Origin: an uncultured bacterium
GTDB lineage: Bacteria > Bacillota_I > Bacilli_A > RF39 > UBA660
Assembly (NCBI GenBank): GCA_905215145.1
Contig: CAJMOW010000075.1
Span: 1-6,552 of the forward strand
Reading direction: 5' to 3'
Length of the DNA stretch: 6,552 nt
Part shown: positions 1-6,552 of the stretch, piece by piece
Layout of the letters: every line of letters starts with the position of its first letter
How positions within the stretch are numbered: the first letter of the stretch is position 1
Made by a program: the position numbers and the translations under genes
The notes under the pieces: generated by a model
Database searches by the model: none
What the model was told of the DNA's origin: nothing
Seen by the model: only the letters and a program-made list of their open reading frames with translations

Positions 1-3000
1 CATCTACTAGAGATGTTCCTGACTAAAATCCCGCTTTCATATTGTAATAGGAATCACTTAGTTTAGACTAATTATCACTATCAACAATAGATATTGTAGC
101 CTTAATATTAAGTAAGGTTACTATTTTATCAGGATTTATCATCTCTTCTCTAGGAAGAGTAGGACGCTTTCCAGTAATGTCTTTGAATATAGGAAGGTCT
201 AAATAAATCTTATTCTAAGAAATATCTTGAGAAGACTCTATAGTCCAATGCCAATTTAAAGGTATTCCGTGAACCATTGGTTCGCCATTCTGATACCATA
301 ATAAAGATGCTATCTCTCCAACTGTGGTACATGGGAATAAATCACCTGTTGGATTTCCAGATTCGTCGTACCCTCTTGAATTACCAACTAGAGTTTCCGG
401 AGGAAACTAACTTATTATTTCATTCATAGTATCTACATTCTTAAACCATTTTACTGGAGCATATTCAGTAGCATACTATGACGGACCTACCTTATGTACA
501 TCATAATCAGCATATGAATGTCCTGCACTATTCCTATAATATAATTCAGATAATAGGGATTTAGCAGTATATAGAGCTTGGTAAGTATAGAACGTGTCTC
601 CAGCACCGTCAGACACTTCAGTCATTTCCTATCCATCCTTATAATAGACTGGACTATATTCATCTCCTCCTTCCTTAAATTTTAGACAATATAGAGGCAT
701 GAAAGCTCCTGCAAACATAGCATCATCTGGAAGATAGATACCTCCATTAGCTTCTCCACAATTTAGAGGGACTATGTCAAACTTCTTATAGTTTCCATAC
801 TAATCTCTCTACAAGGAGTAGGAAATCTAATAGTGAAGCTAGGCATCTGGAAGTATTCTATTACTTAAGGATAATATTCCAATGTATTTTTTCCTACTAG
901 TTCCATCATTCGCTACAGTATAGTTTTGAGTTACCCACTCACCTTTCTTATTCACATAGGAAACTGGAACCTTAACTACTTCTCCCTATTCGTTTTCAGA
1001 GTTCTCTATAATTACATTAGATAGTGTAATACCGTCAGCAAAAGAACTTTCAGTGTGACTTGTTCCCAGTTTAGCAATCCACTTAGAAGTATTTCTATCG
1101 AATGAGAATGGAATATTATTTATATTTTCCATATAGCTAGGAACCCAACTATAGAATGTTATAAATTTCTATAATAACTCATTCCAGCATAGATTCCAAA
1201 CCTTTTCTTCAAAGCCATAAGTATTGTCATAGAAAGTAAATAATACGTCTCGCTTGAAGGCGTTATATACTGTCTTTACATTTCTAATACCTATTTTAGG
1301 AGTAAGTTCTCTTTCGCCCAAAGTAATATTTCTATTTAGAAATTCTTGAACTCTAAAGTCTGAAATACAAGTAAGAGTGTTCCCATCAGTACGCCAAATC
1401 TTCTTAGCAACTGTGTCAACTCCATAAACATACTATGCAGAATCTCCAGTCTTTCCTGGGACTTTGAGGACACTTTCGGGCCACTGACTACCAAACATAT
1501 CAGAGATAATTTTTGGGTTCTCTGGAAGCACATTAGATGTGTTTATATAGACATTTCCACCTGTTCCCTCACCTGCGACTGCTCTTTCATTGACAGGTAT
1601 CAATGCTATACCATGTTCAAATACACATAAAAGATTAGACTCAAGAGAAATTAATTTTACTATTTCTCCGTATTCGCGAGTATAATCTCTATAATGAGTA
1701 CCTTGGAAAACTCTAAATCCGTTCTTATAGGCATCATTAACGTGAATATCAGAATACATAATACGAGTTCCAAACCAGTTCTTTATATAGGGAACATCAG
1801 GAAGTTCAAAGTTCCATCTTTCACTTAAGGATTTAGTAAAACCTTTGTTGTATACCTATGATTCTGGGTGCTTATATGTTCCCTCAGTACTCATAGGAAG
1901 GTATGGATAGTATCCTCTCGGATGTCCACACATAGCCGTTTCATCTACATTAGATGCGTCTAAGGTACGGATGTTTAGATTATTTGATGACCTAACCTTG
2001 AAAGTAACCCACATTCCGAGTTGAATAGCATTTACGTCTCCAAGATTTATCTATTCATATTTCTCAGTATTATTTGGGTCGTAATTTTCCTTCCATGTAT
2101 TCTCATCTACTATCTCATCATTATAAGGAGCAGAAGGGTCATTAAAGTTTCTATTTACTCTATGGGTAAACTGACATAAATAGCAGTCTCCTCTATAAGC
2201 ATTAAACTAATATCCACAACTTCTATCTTCCTGTCCTACTATATTACTAGGAGGATTAATCAAATATTTATCTGATTCTTCTATATCATATCTATCGGTG
2301 ATAGCATTAAAAGTAGAAGAGTTAATCATTCTAAGGTAAAAATAGCTCTACATATTAGCAGTAGAGTATCCTGGTATGTAAATGTTTACCGTTTCCGCAG
2401 GTTGGAATTTATTATCTTTATCGTTAAATGCAAGATAAGGTCCGAAACTTCCCCTAATTATATCAGTATTTATCTGCTTGTTAGATATAGTTTCTGAATC
2501 CTCAGTATCATTCTTTTTAGAGTACTCAGATTTATAATCCTCTGCGATACATTCATATCTCCAAGCCTCTTCAGCTTCCCCAGCTCTACTTCTAAATAGC
2601 ATATCGTCTACACCTACACACTTAGTGTTATCAGGTACGGGAATTATCTTTACTGAATAACTAGTATTTACATTCCTATCATAGTAGGCAGGAACATAAA
2701 AATGTCTATCGTTGTTGGTAAAGTAATTATACGAATGTCCATTTAAACAGTTAATATTCTAGGAGTTAGTTAATTCTACAAGATGTTCATTTCCTGTAAA
2801 TATCTAATTATATTTAGCCTAGTCTACTTCATAATCCGGACACAGTATTCCAGCTACGTAATTGCTATCAGAATCCTTTGGAATAAATCTATTTCTAAAG
2901 TCCTAAGTTAACTTTCTTGAGCTTTCTGTTTCTGCTATCTTATATCCAGAAGGAGCCTAAGTTGCTCTACCATTTAAAGTTTTTTTCGCAAAGATAGAAG

Positions 3001-5287
3001 CAATGCCGTATCTTAGTTCCTGAATACCTCCAGCTGTGGCAACAGATAATCCGGCAGCCGCTCCTACGGCACCAGCTCCTACAGCTAGAGTTCCCACAGT
3101 TCCCAATCCTGCCCCTAACCCTACTGTACCTGCAATTGTTCCTGCGATAGTCCCTACTGCAGAAGCTCCAGCGGTTACTGCTCCTGCCATTGTAGCTCCA
3201 GCTACTGCAGCTGCAGCGGCTCCAGTGGTAAATACAGTAGCAGTAGCTAAAGCAACAACTCCTACTCCTATAGCAACAAGAATCTTTCCAAATAGTGATG
3301 ATGACTTCTTCTTAAATTCAAAAGAATATCTATTTAGGAACCCTTCTGAAATAAAATTAACATCATTAATATCACTAGTTGTAACGTGGGTCATGCTTAG
3401 TGACTCAGATAATTCTGATAAAAATCCATCAGCTGTAGGTATGGTTGGAGTTTTAGCTTCCTTATCTATTCCTATTGTTATTCCCTAAGCCAAGATAGTT
3501 GGAATCCTAGTCTACCTTACAAAGAAATATCCTTTAACATATTTCTTAAGTTCTTGTATGGTGGCATCATCTACTCTAATATCAACCGAGTATATAGTAT
3601 TAGTATCCTTAGAAGGATAGAAAGATACTACTCCTTTTATGTTTTCATAAGAATCTGCTCCATCATATCCTAAAAGGGTGTAAGATTCCTCATTATAATT
3701 TACATAATTTCTCTCTTGAGTAATTCCATTATTTATGTAAACTGGAATATTAGTATATTGATTATCTATATACTGAGGATTTTCTGCAGCTAAAGCAATT
3801 TCCTAGGTTGTTCCAGCACTACCAAATTCCTTGATGTTGTATCCTCCTCGAATGTTAAACACAGGAGATAATTCTCCATTTGGAAGAATATAAACTATTC
3901 CGAATCTATAGATTTCTTTACCCCAATATCCAGTTTTGTTATATATAAAAAGAGGGTCTAAATATCCTTTGTTTGATGTAGAAACATTATAGTCCTAATC
4001 TATATCCACAGTATAAGTTTCCTACTTTAAATATGGCAAGAATCTTAAGGATAAGTCGGATAATTCATTATATGGAATATCTGGTTTGTGCACATTAGCT
4101 AGAAATAACATATTCTAACAGGTAGCAGATGTAACTACGCTATCGACGGTATTATAGCTCAGATTAATATCAGTAGCTGATAATTCAATTATATCTTCAT
4201 ATCCAGTAACTATTACGTTACATATTTCCGCATTATTTACTAAGAATTTCTTATCTATTTTCGCGTATTGAGTTTGAAAATTCTCCGCAGTACTTCTAGA
4301 GTAGTACACATAAACGTAATCGTATGAGGGGTCAATGTTAGTAAGCTAAAAACTTACCTATTTGAAGCTATTTTCGTTTTTCTATCCTGTTTGTACGGCA
4401 TAATAATCGTCAAACCCTATAAATATACTAACTAAGCTAGACTCTCCAACAAAATCGGTTTCATTACCATCTGCATCTGATAGTTTAAAATAAAAATGGT
4501 AATTTCCTACTTTCAAACTTCCTCCAGAATGTACTCCTCTAAACTCGATTTTTGGTATCTTTACAACTCTTTTGTATAACGAGGTGTCGATATCAAACTA
4601 ATCTCCCTAATCGTATATGTTAGTATCGTTGTTTCCTTTTCTATCTACGATTTCATATGTGTTCTTACCAGTTGCACTGAATCTACTATTAATTAATCTA
4701 GGTATGTTTATACCGTCGTTAATTATCAAGTTCACAGAGCCGTCATAACTATGCTATGGAATTATATGAACTGGGTGTTCAAGAGAGAATTTTAATTCGT
4801 CCGTAATGAAATCTACTAATTCTCCAGACTCTCTCAAATAAGGGTCAGTTTCTGTAGTAGGAACATTATACCATGCATTATTAATATCTGAATCTATTAG
4901 TGCTTGTTCTAGATTAATTCGGTCAGCATTACGACCTTCAGAATAAGCTTCTTCTATCCATTTACCGAAATCAGAAGGAGAAGAGACAGTTTCTACTGTC
5001 TCTCCATCTGGATTCCAGGTATAACTATAATTACTAAGATTTCCTATCTTATAGTTATATACATTATTTTTCTTATAACGGTGGGCTGTGCAATTTATAC
5101 TTATCCCAAATATAGACCACAGGTCTCCCAGAGAATATAATTGCTCCTTATATTCATACATATTCTAGGTAACTCTGTAATTTCTAAATGGGTTATATTC
5201 ATATACCAAATTACCCTTAGTTGGAAGCATCTTAGTCTATACATCCAAACTAATGTTTCCGTCAAATAGTTTAATCCAATCAATCAT
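1..5287 (-). CDS. Giant crAss-like phage tail/virion protein, TAG-recoded, 3' end outside the window
   Basis: Gene B begins at the ATG at 5285-5287 (MIDWIKLFDGNISLD). An in-frame TAA at 5294-5296 makes this the first possible ATG. The frame then stays open to the left edge: 1762 visible codons, 36 of them TAG, none TAA or TGA. About 22 Gln codons are CAA/CAG, so TAG is the commoner Gln codon. Regions in order: N-terminal block with EYNPFRNYR (1-42); possible fibronectin-III-like beta-sandwich (about 245-335); mixed alpha/beta region; Lys-rich lead-in (EFKKKSSS) to an uncharged Ala/Gly stretch (669-756); cysteine cluster (1024-1042); Gly-rich segment with VAGEGTGGNVY; FYSWVPSYMENINNIPF (from 1378); aromatic block with NWHW (1678-1681). 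From memory these blocks resemble the very large tail proteins of crAss-like phages; the tail muzzle protein is one candidate identity, not established here. It is probably a structural part of the tail or DNA-delivery apparatus, translated coupled to gene A. Confidence 0.93.
800..841 (-). other. Cluster of four TAG codons in gene B
   Basis: Residues 1483, 1487, 1493 and 1496 are all TAG (low coordinates 839, 827, 809, 800), giving four recoded codons in 14. Read as Gln, the segment is QLHYQISYSLQRDQ, and none of its glutamines is CAA or CAG. This is the densest amber cluster in gene B. Confidence 0.85.
1064..1156 (-). other. Aromatic block FYSWVPSYMENINNIPF in gene B
   Basis: Residues 1378-1408 run from FYSWVPSYMENINNIPF through SFDRNTSKW to AKLG. 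The dense aromatic and Pro pattern looks like a conserved structural motif, and from memory a very similar string occurs in large crAss-like virion proteins. It is one of the better handles for a homology search. No function can be given. Confidence 0.4.
2162..2218 (-). other. Cysteine cluster in gene B (C-x10-C-x2-C-x3-H)
   Basis: Residues C1024, C1035, C1038 and H1042 lie in CGYQFNAYRGDCYLCQFTH. A further Cys and His occur in MCGH at C1120 and H1122 (1922-1930). Cysteines are sparse elsewhere in the protein, so four close together plus two nearby histidines are compatible with a metal site or disulphides. Nothing else confirms metal binding. Confidence 0.4.
3020..3283 (-). other. 88-residue uncharged Ala/Gly-rich hydrophobic stretch in gene B
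   Basis: Residues 669-756 contain no Asp, Glu, Lys, Arg or His. They open with ILVAIGVGVVALATATVF, which could span a membrane, pass through a run of five alanines, then show a glycine every four residues (VGTIAGTIAGTVG, 711-723), a glycine-zipper pattern. The stretch is preceded by EFKKKSSS and closed by IQELR. The local base composition is clearly more GC-rich than the surroundings because of Ala and Gly codons. Such segments in other phage proteins can insert into membranes or pack as buried helices; which applies here is inference. Confidence 0.75.
4283..4555 (-). other. Possible fibronectin-III-like beta-sandwich in gene B
   Basis: Around residues 245-335 the protein shows alternating strands with FN3-like spacing: YHFYFKLSDADGNETD (from residue 263), a strand SSLVSIFIG, then FQLTNIDPSYDYVYVYYSRS. 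The motif of an aromatic strand, a D-x-x-GNET turn, and a late V-Y-V-Y-Y-S-R strand is common in FN3-like modules of phage tail proteins. Boundaries are approximate and rest on pattern alone; a structure prediction would settle it. Confidence 0.35.
5162..5287 (-). other. N-terminal block of gene B
   Basis: Residues 1-42 start MIDWIKLFDG, continue with TKMLPTKGNLVYEYNPFRNY and end RVTQN. The pattern of a short hydrophobic start, a Pro/Lys/Gly turn and an EYNPFRNYR stretch reads like the conserved opening of a phage structural protein and supports the chosen start. Two TAG codons fall here, at residues 17 (5237-5239) and 41 (5165-5167). I have no fold or function for it. Confidence 0.45.
5280..5287 (-). 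promoter_or_regulatory. 8-base stop/start overlap of genes A and B (translational coupling site)
   Basis: On the minus strand the sequence ATGATTGA carries the ATG of gene B and, in another frame, the TGA that ends gene A. The bases just upstream (TTCTGGATTAAAATATT) contain no convincing Shine-Dalgarno sequence and are AT-rich, as is common in Bacteroidetes and their phages. Ribosomes finishing gene A are therefore likely to supply initiation at gene B. It also shows that TGA is a working stop codon in this genome. The overlap is seen directly; coupling is inferred. Confidence 0.7.
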
Positions 5288-6552
5288 AATATTTTAATCC
5301 AGAATAAAATCCTGTAAGTGATCTAGATGAGTCTCCCCCAATTTTAGTAGTTACTTTCACATAATATGTTCCAGTAGAAGATGACGGCACTTGAGATAAA
5401 GCTAACTAGTTATTTACTAGTGTAAGCTGCCTCTTAACTCGTTCTATATTGAAACTACTATAATTTCTGGCAAATGAAGTCTGTATTGTTTCTCCATCTA
5501 ATATATCGTAATTAGAAACTCTTCGTAAGGAATATCCAGTAGTTACATTAGCAAATTGCTTAGTAGATGGATTATAATAATATATAGCTCCTTCGGTAAA
5601 AGATTGTGTAGTAAATCTAGGAATGTCAGAATAGATAGAATTTACTATAATTCTATTAGATGCACTAACAGTATCTGTGGTAGGAGTAATATATGGGATT
5701 TTTATTTCTAATGGATTAGTTCTTAAGCACCCATATAATTTTAAATTTACATTATTTTCCATTCGTAAGTCTTCCTACGTCCTTGTGCTTAAGGATGATT
5801 TATTGATAACCTATTCTAGGTATTCTGAATACTTCCATCCCCTAAACACTAGCAGCTTATTATTTTCTATATTCTCACTAGGTTGCAATTCTATTACTAC
5901 ATCTCTACCGTAGATAGAGTAATTGTCGGAAAGATATACATAGTTATAAGGATAATACTACTAAGACTACCCTGTATCTGATGATAAGTAAAAGAGCTAT
6001 GTTAAATATCCAAGTACAATAGGAACGTAATAAGTTAGAGAATTTCCACTCTACATATGGTCTCCTGGTTCTATAACACCATCTACAGATATTCCGCATA
6101 AGGTTCCTCCCAGATCCCCATTTCCAAATGTCTATCCAGCTTTTACTAATTTATTAGAAGATATTACTATATTACCATTTTTTCTAGCATTACTATGAGC
6201 TGGATTGTCACTATTATTATACGCGAATCCCATTGGGAACAAGAACTTAAAATTATTCATGATTTTATCATAGGTGAAAGACAATCCTTCATGTATCGGC
6301 TGGCCTCCGTCATCATTTATACCTCTGGTATTATTATTATCAGGCTCCCCAGCTACGGTATTAATCCCATTTTGGTCAGTATTAAAACTAGCAATAGATG
6401 AATTATACTCAGTAGAAGCCCTTCGTTTTTCTCTAATAGAACAGAAGTATATTTTAGTATATTGTATTTTATTTTCCCCACTTACTCCCATAGAATATGT
6501 TTCCAAGTCTTTTACATTAGTAACAAAAGATTTCAGAATTTTTAAGGGAGAG
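5280..6552 (-). CDS. Probable virion structural protein, TAG-recoded, 5' end outside the window
   Basis: Gene A of the pair; its function is not recognised with confidence. The frame is open from the right edge to a TGA at 5280-5282, giving 423 visible codons. Nine in-frame TAG codons (low coordinates 5406, 5775, 5811, 5958, 5961, 5967, 5997, 6051, 6132) must be read as sense, probably Gln; about nine further Gln codons are CAA or CAG. The protein is soluble-looking, rich in Asn, Ser, Thr and Tyr, with no signal peptide or membrane segment in the visible part. It contains Asn/Gly/Asp loop stretches (for example GEPDNNNTRGINDDGG) and alternating polar/hydrophobic runs typical of beta-structure. 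The tail (SSSTGTYYVKV, then a Tyr-rich end in GLKYYD) resembles a beta-sandwich edge. The first in-frame ATG (6489-6491) lies 20 codons inside the open frame, and the codons before it read like protein, so the true start is probably beyond the edge. Its position directly before a giant tail-like gene suggests a tail or connector component; that is inference. Confidence 0.88.
5958..5969 (-). other. Cluster of three TAG codons in gene A
   Basis: Three of four consecutive codons are TAG (5958-5960, 5961-5963, 5967-5969), two of them directly adjacent, within GQSQQYYPYNY. A translation machine that suppresses TAG only weakly could not pass here efficiently, so the decoding must be close to complete. 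Confidence 0.85.

Noticed and set aside
1336..1533. Minus-strand 65-codon open frame
   Set aside because: Out of frame with gene B, which codes continuously through this stretch.
3036..3488. Plus-strand 150-codon open frame rich in Ala and Pro
   Set aside because: It is the antisense shadow of the Ala/Gly-rich stretch of gene B: Gly and Ala codons on one strand give Pro- and Ala-like codons without stops on the other. It conflicts with a far longer gene.
5101..5283. Minus-strand 60-codon open frame near the start of gene B
   Set aside because: Out of frame with gene B and fully covered by its N-terminal coding region.
5162..5405. An apparent frame change suggesting a frameshift mutation
   Set aside because: It is a true gene boundary: gene A ends in TGA at 5280 and gene B begins with ATG at 5287 after an in-frame TAA.
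5677..5913. Plus-strand 78-codon open frame
   Set aside because: It lies entirely inside gene A on the opposite strand, has no recognisable product and is of chance length.
6195..6401. Plus-strand 68-codon open frame with a hydrophobic Ile-rich sequence
   Set aside because: Antisense shadow of gene A; its Ile runs mirror the Asn-rich codons of the real gene.
1..6552. The window as decayed pseudogenes or many small separate genes
   Set aside because: All interruptions in the two frames are TAG; TAA and TGA are absent, and protein-like sequence continues smoothly across each TAG.
1..6552. tRNA (including a CUA suppressor), CRISPR array, insertion sequence or terminator hairpin
   Set aside because: The window is filled by two coding frames, and I saw no convincing cloverleaf, repeat-spacer pattern, transposase or hairpin with a T-run.

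Overview
The window is a fragment of a bacteriophage genome that reads the amber codon TAG as an amino acid, most probably glutamine. It looks like a crAss-like phage (Crassvirales) of gut Bacteroidales. With the standard code the window breaks into small unrelated open frames. With TAG read as sense, the minus strand resolves into just two very long genes that fill it completely. By hand reading, the two frames hold 45 in-frame TAG codons (36 in the large gene, 9 in the other) and no in-frame TAA or TGA, except one TGA that ends the upstream gene. TAA and TGA are therefore still stops (translation table 15). The crAss-like assignment rests on the recoding, the AT-rich composition, the layout of giant virion genes and protein blocks that resemble crAss-like tail proteins from memory. 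No database search was possible. Lak-type megaphages also use this code and are the main alternative.

Layout in transcription order (minus strand, right to left). From the right edge to 5280 lies the 3' part of gene A: 423 visible codons, a polar, beta-rich, probably structural protein ending at a TGA. Gene B starts at an ATG ending at 5287, overlaps the end of gene A by 8 bases, and runs off the left edge: 1762 visible codons without a stop. Gene B encodes a giant virion protein. It has a conserved-looking N-terminal block, a possible beta-sandwich around residues 245-335, an 88-residue Ala/Gly-rich stretch with no charged residue around residues 669-756, a cysteine cluster around 1024-1042, and aromatic-rich blocks towards the visible C-terminal end.

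The two genes look like consecutive members of a late structural operon with coupled translation. Amber codons occur from residue 17 of gene B onward, so no functional part of either protein could be made in a cell that terminates at TAG. Their expression must depend on a suppressor tRNA or a changed termination system, encoded elsewhere. I saw no intergenic region, RNA gene, CRISPR array, mobile element, promoter or terminator in the window.
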